Below, piece by piece: positions 1 to 8,066 of a DNA stretch of 18,778 bases. The stretch spans positions 1-18,778 of the forward strand of contig JBBRPA010000059.1 in assembly GCA_038228695.1 (NCBI GenBank), read 5' to 3'. This stretch comes from DASVRZ01 sp038228695 (GTDB taxonomy: Bacteria > Verrucomicrobiota > Verrucomicrobiia > Chthoniobacterales > DASVRZ01). Both the position numbers and the translations under genes were made by a program. A model generated the notes under the pieces. The model was not told the origin of the DNA, did no database searches, and worked only from the letters and a program-made list of their open reading frames with translations. Each line of letters starts with the position of its first letter. The stretch's first letter is position 1.

Positions 1-104
1 ACACCTTCTACAACCCTTCCAGACTTCATTCCTCCCTCGACTATCAATCGCCTCTGGACTTTGAACACAACCTCAACCAGTCTCTAACCATCAACCAAAT
101 CTAA
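1..104 (+). pseudogene. 3' end of IS3-family transposase gene (cut by window edge)
   Basis: Reading from base 3 on the plus strand gives 33 codons ending at TAA (102-104). The peptide contains YNPSRLHSSLDYQSPLDFE. This matches the conserved C-terminal end of the rve/DDE integrase domain of IS3-family OrfB transposases, usually of the form YN..R.HS.L.Y.SP.eFE. Only the tail is visible, so whether the upstream catalytic DDE residues are intact cannot be judged. A typical IS3 terminal inverted repeat follows directly, which supports the assignment. It is the only plus-strand coding sequence that I accept in the window. It points toward the sugar cluster and ends about 610 bases beyond the last cluster gene. 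Seen: the peptide and the stop. Known: the family motif. Inferred: that it belongs to a full-length element lying outside the window. Confidence 0.72.
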
Positions 105-140
105 CACCTTATCCGTGTCCGTGTTTTCGAGGCCAGATCA
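1..140 (+). mobile_element. Right end of an IS3-family insertion sequence
   Basis: The transposase tail ends at 104. About 30 bases later the sequence reads CGTGTTTTCGAGGCCAGATC, ending with A at base 140. Read inward on the other strand the terminus begins TGATCTGGCCTCGAAAACAC, then GGACACGG. This resembles IS3-family terminal repeats, which commonly begin TGATCT with a following GAAAA and GGACA. I place the element boundary at about base 140. The target duplication cannot be checked because the left end lies outside the window. Confidence 0.65.
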
Positions 141-715
141 GCCCTTCTCCGTCGTGCTGGGTAATTTAATTGGCCCAATAATACACTCCTAAATCATTTT
201 GCGGTGACTCATTGAGACTTTTTTTCGGTCCACATTGGCGCCATGCTCCGGAAAAGTTTTGCAGACCTTTCAGCACCAACTCCGATTGCTTCAGGCGACA
301 GAAAAAGGGTTGACCCGTCCGGTATAGAGTTACCGCCGAAATTACCAAAAGTTTACTGCACGATTATTACGCCTATCAATCCTTTGACTTTGAATTCATC
401 CAAGCCGCGTGTGATACCCACCTTGTCCATCCGGCCATTAAACATCCACTAGTAACTATACGGCTTCGCAATTTTCACCGCCCGCCGCTGGCGATTTCAC
501 GGTCTGAAAATTCCAGCGGCTGAAGCCAATTTGAACTCGCCGTTTTCGGGAAGCGGCGCGTCTCTGTGCCCACCTTGGTTTTCACTTGAAACGTCGTCAC
601 CAGTACCTCGGCTCGTTAGGCAGGTGCGGATGCCAAAGTCCAGGCACGCGCCGCGAATAGCGGTAATTGGACATATTTTCCCAGGTTGAAGAAAGTCGCA
701 TCAGAATCACCTCAG
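141..715. other. Gene-poor interval between the IS end and the sugar cluster
   Basis: These 575 bases lie between the IS terminus and the stop codon of the last cluster gene. The open frames here are short (60-69 codons at 166-348 minus and 243-452 plus), lack convincing ribosome binding sites and show no recognisable motif. On the minus strand directly downstream of the cluster there are two short coding-like stretches in different frames, interrupted by stops, within about 470-700. One reads MSNYRYSRRVPGLWHPHLPN. These could be decayed coding sequence or chance. I see no clear terminator with a T-run for the cluster and no RNA gene. Confidence 0.4.
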
Positions 716-2398
716 TCATTGTGCGTTGGCCGGTTCAGCGATTTTCGCACGTAAACGAGGCAGGAGTTTTTCGATTCCCTCGCCAAACGGTCCCTTGGGT
801 GCGGATTTCTCGTTGTAGAGTGATGCACACTGGGCACTTTCAGCGGGCAGACGGCGGTAGTCTTGCCATGCTTGGTCATAAACAGGCAGCCAGTGCCTGA
901 GCTTTTCCTTGTCGTCGCCGGCCGCCGTGAGTTCGCAGACGGCTTGATAAATCTTGTAGAGACGCAGCCCGTATTCGCTGGAGACAACCACGTAATCCCG
1001 GGTGGTCGTGTCGCGGAATTTAATCTCGTGTGCGAGCTTGGAGATCTCCTCCCAAAGCCTCACAGCCTCGGCTTTTTGGTCGAGCACACGTTGAAGCTTG
1101 GTTGGGTCACTCGGAAGCTTTGGGACATTGATGCCGTTGTCACGGCTCCACCAAGGCGAAATATCGCCGAAGGTGCTGGTCTTGCCACGCAAAACGGCGT
1201 CGGCGGATAGCAGACAGAGACGGCGGAACTTGGCGACATCGTCACCCTTCAGTCCAAGACGTTCCGTGGCGTAACGATTAAAAATGGCCTCCTCGGATTG
1301 CATGGTGTCATTGGCCCACTGCGCCATGACCCAGGCGTTGAGATCGCACCACAGTTCGTTCTTTATGAACGGCCCAAACCAGCCGCCGCCGCGCGACCAT
1401 GTCCAGATACCCGCGAATAGATCGGGGTGCTTCTCGGTGAGTTCGCGGATGCTCTTTATTGTTTCGGCGGGCATCTTGAGGCGATGCTCCTCGAAACCCT
1501 CAATCACACCGTGGGCGATGTAATTTGGATAGGCACCCTTGCCTTCATATTCGCGGGCGCACTGAACTTCGATCAATTGCGGATGTCGCCCCTCGCCGAG
1601 GACTTTACTGAAGGCGTTGCCGCGATGGAAATCGCCCTCGCAATGCTTCACGCTGAAGACCAGTTTCGGATGCGGCTCGATGGCAGCGCTCACTTTCTGG
1701 TAGGTGCCCAAATTGGTGTCGAACGACATCCAAGTGCGGAAGATCAATTCCTTGCCGCGCTTCACGCAGACTTCCTCGCGAAGCAATTTCAAAAGTGGAA
1801 TGATGGTTCTGTCCGCATCGTTCTTATTAAGAATGTGTCCCTGGTGAAACGGCGCATCCTGTAGATAGGTTTCGCCGATCCGCACCACGAGCCCGTCGAA
1901 GTTGGTGAATCGCTCGAACATCTGCGCGATCATCGCCCGCAAGAATTTGTTCGTCTGCGGATCGCGCGGATCACCGAAGGTTTTTTCCATTCCGTATTTT
2001 GCGACGAGCGTCTTGGGAAAAAGAACGAGGTCGCTCATGGCGTAGACTTTGATGCCGGCGGCCTTGCAGGCGGCCTGCTCGGCGTCAATCTGTGTGGCCT
2101 TGGCATCCACCCAGACGCGTCCCGGTGATCCTTTTGGAAAGATGTCCGGATCAACACTCTCCCAATTGATCGCCAGCGTAGGCGAATCGAAGAGGAAATA
2201 CACCTTGCCGTTGTAGCCCATTTCCTTGATGACACGAGGATCCTCGTAGCGTGACTCGTAGCGCTGCTCGCCCGGATTGTGGTGAACCATGTCAAGGATG
2301 AGAGGAGTGGATCGGGCGGCAATGTCGGCCCCGGCGGCAGTTAGCGTCATCGGGAGCAAGGCGACATACAGGGCGAGGGCAATAAATAGTTTTTTCAT
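716..2398 (-). CDS. Secreted TIM-barrel-like glycoside hydrolase, family unassigned
   Basis: This is a 560-residue protein starting at the ATG at 2398. A longer upstream reading in the same frame is possible, but MKKLFIALALYVALLPM at this ATG forms a clean signal peptide with cleavage near AAGA. The body looks like a (beta/alpha)8 glycosidase. It has an early segment ILDMVHHNPGE, a strand ending VVRIGETY with a candidate acidic residue at E176, VQCAREYEGKG near residue 290, and WTWSRGGGWFGPF near residue 335. A helical C-terminal region follows that includes ELWCDLNAWVMAQWAND. That last region recalls the helical domain of GH67 alpha-glucuronidases, but the similarity is recalled from memory and is weak. 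The gene is the last of the run, 25 bases after the GH78 stop. Export and position suggest it attacks the same glycan, perhaps at a uronic acid linked to rhamnose. The substrate is inferred, not shown. Confidence 0.7.
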   Translation of the reverse strand: MKKLFIALALYVALLPMTLTAAGADIAARSTPLILDMVHHNPGEQRYESRYEDPRVIKEMGYNGKVYFLFDSPTLAINWESVDPDIFPKGSPGRVWVDAKATQIDAEQAACKAAGIKVYAMSDLVLFPKTLVAKYGMEKTFGDPRDPQTNKFLRAMIAQMFERFTNFDGLVVRIGETYLQDAPFHQGHILNKNDADRTIIPLLKLLREEVCVKRGKELIFRTWMSFDTNLGTYQKVSAAIEPHPKLVFSVKHCEGDFHRGNAFSKVLGEGRHPQLIEVQCAREYEGKGAYPNYIAHGVIEGFEEHRLKMPAETIKSIRELTEKHPDLFAGIWTWSRGGGWFGPFIKNELWCDLNAWVMAQWANDTMQSEEAIFNRYATERLGLKGDDVAKFRRLCLLSADAVLRGKTSTFGDISPWWSRDNGINVPKLPSDPTKLQRVLDQKAEAVRLWEEISKLAHEIKFRDTTTRDYVVVSSEYGLRLYKIYQAVCELTAAGDDKEKLRHWLPVYDQAWQDYRRLPAESAQCASLYNEKSAPKGPFGEGIEKLLPRLRAKIAEPANAQ

Positions 2399-2423
2399 GG
2401 GACAGCGGTTTCGATTTTTCCAT

Positions 2424-5090
2424 TCACGGATTCTCGTGGTTGATAGACTGGATGGTGGAAACGAATTGATGTTTACCCGGACCGACCACGCGCGGCAATT
2501 CTCCCGGCACATAGACCGTAGCGGTGGTGTTGGCCGGAATGGTTACGTCCATGGTCAATTTATCACCGGCGCGCTTCCAGTTACTGGTTATGCGTCCATA
2601 TGGTGAATCATGGTGAGCTTTCACCCAGGTGAGATCACCGACAATAGCCGGCTGGATGATGATTTTTTTGAAACCGGGGCTGTCAGGATCAGGGCGGATT
2701 CCGCCCGGCCCTTGATAAAGCCAATTGTCCGCCGAAGTGAAACAGGAATGGATGTGCGACCAATAGCCGTTCCACTGTTCCCAGCAGGTGGTCGCGCCCT
2801 GCGCCAGCATGAATCCCCAGCTCGGATAAGTCGTCTGGTTGAACATGGTAAAAACGAGATCGTTGCGGCCAATCTCGCGCAGATATTCCATCATGAAGTA
2901 GGTGCCTAACATGCCGGTGTCGAGATGGCCGTGATTCTTCGCGAGGATATTCTGCTCCAGATTTTTTAGTAGTACCGGACGCTCTGATTCGGGTGCAACT
3001 CCAGTCATAAGTGGCATGATATAGTAAGCCTGTTCATCCAACACGTAGCGTTGGTTTTCCGCATCGTAGAAAGCTGTATGAACAGTGGAACGAATTGCCG
3101 CCAACCGGTCCATGCAGCGCGCCAATTCCGGCTTGTCGTCCAAAACCGCAGCCATCTTGGCCAGCAGTTCCCATTGATAAATCCGGTAGCAATTATTGAA
3201 AAACTCCGCCGCTTTGGGCTCCGGCCAGTTCTTGGTATCCATGCCGCGTTCGGGAGCCACCCAGTCGCCAATGAAATCCCACTGGCCGCCATATTTTCGC
3301 AAGATGTCATCGTGGCACTGCTGCTCCAACCAATCCGCATAGCGATGGATGGCAGCGTAGTTTTCTTCAATGACCCGGCGGTCTCCGTAGTAGAGATAGT
3401 GTCGCCAGGTAATCGCCGCCAGCAGGCCCCCCCACCCCGGACCGCCGCCGCCGCTCTTAGTGGGTGCCACATTGGGCATCTTTCCGTCTGGCTTTTGTAG
3501 CAACCGCCAGTCGGCCAACCATTTTCGATAAAAGCCAGCGGATTGAAAGTTAGTCATGAACCCCTCTGTCGCCACTTGTCCGTCTCCATAGCCGAGTCTC
3601 TCACGGGTGGGACAATCCACATAATAGCCGCCGAGATTGAGGCAGCGCTGGGTCCATTGCGTGAGCTTGTGAATGCGGTTGAAAAGTTCGTTCGAACATT
3701 CAAAGGAACCGGCTGGTTCGAGATCGCTTTCTATTAGGAGCGCGGTGGCATCAGATTGGCGCGGGGCTTTCGGCAACCCCTCAACAATCACATAGCGAAA
3801 GCCAGCGTAGTTAAACTTGTTTTCAAACTCCTCGCCTTCGTTTCCGCCAGATACAAATTCGCTAGCTTGGTTAAACGTCTGATAGCCTTCAGCCCCGCGC
3901 TTGGCTTCCGCATTTTTGGCATCCGCAAAAGCGAGTTTAACCACCGTCCCCGCAGGAATTTTCGGCATCTTCATTTTTAACCAGCCGGTCAGATTGATTC
4001 CGAAATCAATCTCATACCGTCCGCTCCCAATATCTGTCACCGCTACGGCCGAGATCATCGGTCCAATCCGATTCAGCGGCGTGGTCTGGGCCACCGCCAC
4101 CCCTTTGGGTCCGGGAACTTCGGCAGCCTGAGTCCATGCGTCATCGTTCAAATCCGGTTGGTTCCAGTTGGCAATCTTCTCGCGAGCGTCAAAGCGTTCG
4201 CCGCCAAAATCATTCCATTTCCAACCGCCGATATGTTGGTAGGAACTCGCTTTGCCGTGCCACGTGGCATCCGTTCCCAACGTGAAGTTTTTTCCTCCGA
4301 CCTCCACATCGAGTTGGGCACGCACCGATGGAATTCCATCGGCCCAGCCGCGGCCTAACCACACGGCGACGACATTGCTGCCTTTTCGCAGAAGTTTCGT
4401 CACATCATGAGTAATATAGAACGTCCGTTGCTCCGGATTGGAGATGGCCGGAGTGAGCACATCGCTGCCCGCTTTCTGACCGTTTATGTAAAGCTCTGCG
4501 TAACCGGAAATGTTCAAGCTCACCAACGCGCGCTCCGGTGCGGTCGGTAACTCAAACGACTTTCTCAACCAAGGACACAAATTGCTCGTCCCGTCTTTCT
4601 CTGGTGGCGGAAACATTGGAATCCATTGAATCCACTTCGCCTGCCAGTCCTCTGGCTTGAGCAAGCCCATCGTCCATTCCGCCGGAGCACTCCACAACGA
4701 CGATTGGCTGTCCCTATCCCACACCCGAACTTTCCAATGGCAGCGAGTGAGCGACTGCAGAGGCTTTCCCGCATACTCCACCAGAATGCTCTGGTCGCTG
4801 CCAACCTTGCCGCTGTCCCAGAGGTCGCCGGTGTCCTTGGCCAGAATTTCTGGTGTTGTAGCCACCAACAACCGATAGGCGGTCTGCTTCTGTCCTCTGT
4901 CCTCCGGCTTTTGCCCGCTCTCTGCCATGACCCAACTCAGCCGCGGCTTTGCCACGTCGATTGCCAGCGGGCTGACCATACCTTCGCACCGCAAAACAGC
5001 AGGCTTGACCTCTTCTGCACCAAACACATTAAGGCAAAAGCACGCAGTTGCCATGCAGATCAACGACAGGGAGGTGTGTAATTTCGTCAT
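2424..5090 (-). CDS. GH78 alpha-L-rhamnosidase, secreted
   Basis: This 888-residue protein removes terminal alpha-L-rhamnose from glycans or glycosides; GH78 enzymes invert the anomeric centre. The signal peptide is MTKLHTSLSLICMATACFCL, cleaving near NVFG-AEE. The N-terminal beta-sandwich carries the family signature LRCE...PLAIDVAKPRLSW (33-53). A second sandwich near 180-260 includes SGYAELYINGQ. The (alpha/alpha)6 catalytic barrel has DCPTRERLGYGDGQ (492-505), where E497 is the likely general acid. WDFIGDWVAP (604-613) follows, then GATTCWEQWNG (765-775), where E771 is the likely general base. A C-terminal beta domain follows. Length and domain order are normal for the family and no key residue is missing. 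The start ATG lies one base past the stop of the upstream GH106 gene, with AAGGAAAATAAA before it as a modest ribosome binding site. This indicates cotranscription and probably coupled translation. The specific polymer cannot be read from the sequence. Confidence 0.95.
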   Translation of the reverse strand: MTKLHTSLSLICMATACFCLNVFGAEEVKPAVLRCEGMVSPLAIDVAKPRLSWVMAESGQKPEDRGQKQTAYRLLVATTPEILAKDTGDLWDSGKVGSDQSILVEYAGKPLQSLTRCHWKVRVWDRDSQSSLWSAPAEWTMGLLKPEDWQAKWIQWIPMFPPPEKDGTSNLCPWLRKSFELPTAPERALVSLNISGYAELYINGQKAGSDVLTPAISNPEQRTFYITHDVTKLLRKGSNVVAVWLGRGWADGIPSVRAQLDVEVGGKNFTLGTDATWHGKASSYQHIGGWKWNDFGGERFDAREKIANWNQPDLNDDAWTQAAEVPGPKGVAVAQTTPLNRIGPMISAVAVTDIGSGRYEIDFGINLTGWLKMKMPKIPAGTVVKLAFADAKNAEAKRGAEGYQTFNQASEFVSGGNEGEEFENKFNYAGFRYVIVEGLPKAPRQSDATALLIESDLEPAGSFECSNELFNRIHKLTQWTQRCLNLGGYYVDCPTRERLGYGDGQVATEGFMTNFQSAGFYRKWLADWRLLQKPDGKMPNVAPTKSGGGGPGWGGLLAAITWRHYLYYGDRRVIEENYAAIHRYADWLEQQCHDDILRKYGGQWDFIGDWVAPERGMDTKNWPEPKAAEFFNNCYRIYQWELLAKMAAVLDDKPELARCMDRLAAIRSTVHTAFYDAENQRYVLDEQAYYIMPLMTGVAPESERPVLLKNLEQNILAKNHGHLDTGMLGTYFMMEYLREIGRNDLVFTMFNQTTYPSWGFMLAQGATTCWEQWNGYWSHIHSCFTSADNWLYQGPGGIRPDPDSPGFKKIIIQPAIVGDLTWVKAHHDSPYGRITSNWKRAGDKLTMDVTIPANTTATVYVPGELPRVVGPGKHQFVSTIQSINHENP

Positions 5091-5091
5091 T

Positions 5092-8046
5092 TTATTTTCC
5101 TTGAGCGTTGGACATTACTCGCACCGGGCCGAGCAAACCCGAAGGCAGCAGCGGCGAATCTTTCTTGAAGGGATTGCGCGTTGTCCACGTAAAGCGCTTT
5201 TCTTCGGGCAACGACTGGTCGCCGATGAGTCGATTGGGCCAGAGGTTAGCTACTTCAATCTCCAGTTGGTTTCTACCGCTGACAATCGCCCCGCTCGCCT
5301 CGACGCGCCACGGTAGACACCAAGCGACGCCACAGTCGCGGCCGTTCAATCGGACACGGGCGAGATTTTTCACATTACCCAAATCGAGATAATATTTTTG
5401 TCCGGGCTTAAAGGACTCCTCCGAAACAGTAAATGCTTTCCGATAGACCGCCGTGCCAGAGTAGAATTTAATTCCGTCTTCCGCCCGCTGACTCCAATCC
5501 TTCAGCGTATCAAAAGTGATTTTCTCCGGTCCACCCCATTTCGGATCGAAGCTTACATCCCATGGACCTTCCAGCGTCAGCAGAGGATGCAACACCGGGA
5601 AATTGCGTGAAGCCATTGGCATGTTTTTTCCCATGGGGCGGAAGACGACGAAGAACGATTGCCCCGCTTCAAAGCGCATCGAAATCTCCGTGCGCCCGTC
5701 GCGTTCCCTAAACTGCGGCAGCGGGCGAGTCTCGCCCGTCATCGGGTCGAACAGCTCCGGCAATTTTCCAGCGACACGGAAAACGCAATTGGCTTCGACG
5801 ACATTGGAAGCGCCATTGGCAACAAAATATATTTCCGTGTCACCATCCCTGCGGTGTGTGAACCGAATGGGCTCGTCCGCAGCAAAATCCGCCGACAGGC
5901 TCATCTCGGCGAGCACGTTCGTGACCGAAGCGTAATCACCGTATTGTTCGCCCGGTTTCACCTCCGTCTGCCTCCATAACACGTGGCCTTTGCCGAACGA
6001 ATGCGAGATTACTTTCTGCCCGTCGCAATCTCCCCAGATTTCCTTCGCGAGTTTCGCGACTTCCGCATCGCCCTTCGGCAAATCGGAGAGACTCGGCGAT
6101 TTCACCGGAGGCGGACCGAACACCGTAGCGCCGTCACGCACCAGCGATTCGATTTTGCGCAACAAAACGGGCGTCATGGTTTGCCGCTCCGGCAGGACGA
6201 GTATTTGATAGGTTGTGCCGCCGGGAAAAACGATTTTGCCATTCATCACTGTTGCGCGTTCTAACAATGTTTCCGGAGCGCAGCCGTCGAAGTTATAACC
6301 GGAATGGTCGGGTGGATTTCCAGTCAGAGCCGAATTTGGCGGTCGAAAAACGTGCGGGGCGCCCTCCGCAGCTAGGAAACAAACATCCGCTACGCTTGCA
6401 CCGCGTTGCAAAAGGAATTGGCACCGCGCGAGATATTCGTGATACGCCGGAACCATGCTCCACCACGTTTGAGTGCGATCCCAATGGACTCCATACGAAC
6501 CCATCGTCATGCCCGGCGCACGGTCATTCCACGGCTGCGCTTGAAAGCGATGAAAGATCAGGCGATTGACGCCAGCGCAAAAAGCCCAGTCGCCGAGCGG
6601 CTTTAGCGCGGCGGGATCGGCCTTCCAATCCTCACCCGGCTGCGACGTAAACGCTTCCGCCGCCACCACGCTTTTGCCGCAAGTGTGCGCGATAGACGCG
6701 GCCTCGATAACACTGTAAGTCGAATCAAAACCACGATACCAAAACTCACACTGCGGCACATCGGCTACCCGGCCTAGAGTCAGATCACCAGCGGGATTCA
6801 AGTCGTAAGGCTCGACGGAAAGTGCCAGCCCTTTTCTATGCGCCAGCTCGGCAAGATAGCCGACGTGATTTTCGACGACTAACGCAGACGCCGTGTGCCG
6901 CACGTCCCACAAGAACCGCTCGGAAACTTCCTGACTGTCCACGTCGCGACCGGTGAAAGTGGGCAGATACTTAACCGGATCATAGCCACGACGTTTTTGG
7001 AATTCCTGCCGGAAATCCTGCGACCAATTTTGCGAACCCATTTCCCAACTGTCAAAATGCAGCATCGTCAATCCGCCGTTCGCGTTCGTGCGCGGACCGG
7101 CCTTTGTCAAAAGTTTATCTATGAACTCCGCTAAATGCGCGTCAAGCGCAGCGCGGTCGAACTTGTCCGATTCAAAACCAAGTCCTGACTGAGGCGCGGG
7201 TCGCGTCGTTTGACCGGTGAGCGTGCGACCGAAACGCATGATCGTCCATTTGCCCGGTGGCACGTCCCAAGTCAGTTGGCCGTCGGCAGATAAGTTTTTT
7301 GTGAGTTCAATTGTCTCGCCAAACCGGATGCAATCCGTGGGCGGCAGTGCGGGAAATTCTACCGGCGCAGGCAGGAACGATTTCACGCCTTTCTTGGAAG
7401 AAAAAGGATCGCGATGGTAAAGCGCTTTTTCATTTACGTCGTCAATCTGACTCAAGCCCTCCGGCGTTCGGAACGCGATCACCGCCTCGTCGCGATAAAA
7501 ATTTTTCCATTCTTTTTCGAGTTCCGGGGTCAAAGTTTTTTCACCGAAATAGGGTTTGCGTGGCTGCGGCTGCGGTAAGAGCTCGGAGAAATTCAGCGGG
7601 CCGACCACGTTCGTTTCGCTGGCGACGAGATGCTGCATGGTTTGCTCCGGCTTGAGCCACGGCCCACCCGTGCCACACCAGCCTGGACCCGTGCCGAGCG
7701 CAATCTGGATGCCCATTCGGTCCGCTTCATGCAGCGCGTGGACGAGTAATTCCTGCCATTGCGGACTCATGAACTTCACCGGGCCGCGCGGTATGCCAAT
7801 GTCCACCTCCAAATAAATCGCTCCGCCAATGCCCGCTTTTTTCATCGCCTCCAAATCCGCCGTCATCCCTTCGCGCGTGAGATTGCCGTCCATGAAATAC
7901 CAATAGACCCACGGCTTGGCGGTATCTGGAGGATGTGAAAAACTTTCTGAAAGCGAGTCGGCGGCATGAACCGGTTGGCCAATCAACCAAAGGCAAATGA
8001 GGGCGATGATTAGCGCAGAACAATCGTTTTTTTGGACGCGTTTCAT
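5092..8046 (-). CDS. GH106 alpha-L-rhamnosidase, secreted (copy A)
   Basis: This protein of about 984 residues belongs to the GH106 rhamnosidase family, known to release alpha-L-rhamnose with inversion. I chose the ATG at 8046 (MKRVQKND) because it puts a standard signal peptide, ending GQPVHA-ADS, at the N terminus. A GTG at 8070 overlapping the rhaT stop is the alternative. The barrel opens with KPWVYWYFMDGNLTREGM and contains GIGGAIYLEVD. LHFDSWEMGSQNW (DSWE near 332-335), SVEPYD (E near 412) and VAAEAFTS (E near 464) hold conserved acidic residues shared with the second GH106 copy. The C-terminal third is a galactose-binding-like sandwich: LEGPWDVSFDPKWGG, then YYLDLGNVKNLARVRLNG, then LEIEVANLWPNRLIGD. 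Length fits the family, and the frame is intact throughout. Its place between the symporter and GH78 supports a role in the same rhamnose pathway. Confidence 0.92.
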   Translation of the reverse strand: MKRVQKNDCSALIIALICLWLIGQPVHAADSLSESFSHPPDTAKPWVYWYFMDGNLTREGMTADLEAMKKAGIGGAIYLEVDIGIPRGPVKFMSPQWQELLVHALHEADRMGIQIALGTGPGWCGTGGPWLKPEQTMQHLVASETNVVGPLNFSELLPQPQPRKPYFGEKTLTPELEKEWKNFYRDEAVIAFRTPEGLSQIDDVNEKALYHRDPFSSKKGVKSFLPAPVEFPALPPTDCIRFGETIELTKNLSADGQLTWDVPPGKWTIMRFGRTLTGQTTRPAPQSGLGFESDKFDRAALDAHLAEFIDKLLTKAGPRTNANGGLTMLHFDSWEMGSQNWSQDFRQEFQKRRGYDPVKYLPTFTGRDVDSQEVSERFLWDVRHTASALVVENHVGYLAELAHRKGLALSVEPYDLNPAGDLTLGRVADVPQCEFWYRGFDSTYSVIEAASIAHTCGKSVVAAEAFTSQPGEDWKADPAALKPLGDWAFCAGVNRLIFHRFQAQPWNDRAPGMTMGSYGVHWDRTQTWWSMVPAYHEYLARCQFLLQRGASVADVCFLAAEGAPHVFRPPNSALTGNPPDHSGYNFDGCAPETLLERATVMNGKIVFPGGTTYQILVLPERQTMTPVLLRKIESLVRDGATVFGPPPVKSPSLSDLPKGDAEVAKLAKEIWGDCDGQKVISHSFGKGHVLWRQTEVKPGEQYGDYASVTNVLAEMSLSADFAADEPIRFTHRRDGDTEIYFVANGASNVVEANCVFRVAGKLPELFDPMTGETRPLPQFRERDGRTEISMRFEAGQSFFVVFRPMGKNMPMASRNFPVLHPLLTLEGPWDVSFDPKWGGPEKITFDTLKDWSQRAEDGIKFYSGTAVYRKAFTVSEESFKPGQKYYLDLGNVKNLARVRLNGRDCGVAWCLPWRVEASGAIVSGRNQLEIEVANLWPNRLIGDQSLPEEKRFTWTTRNPFKKDSPLLPSGLLGPVRVMSNAQGK

Positions 8047-8066
8047 CGTTTGCTTATGGAAAAAAA

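Noticed and set aside
166..452. Two short frames (166-348 minus, 243-452 plus) next to the IS end
   Set aside because: Short, mutually overlapping, no signal or motif, and composition gives no support.
1427..1864. Plus-strand open frame of 145 codons
   Set aside because: Antisense to the secreted 560-residue protein and without family features.
2399..2512. N-terminal extension of the last cluster gene up to 2512
   Set aside because: It would overlap the GH78 C terminus and bury the signal peptide MKKLFIALAL; the ATG at 2398 is better.
3005..3472. Minus-strand open frame of 155 codons
   Set aside because: Out-of-frame shadow inside GH78, whose own frame carries the catalytic motifs.
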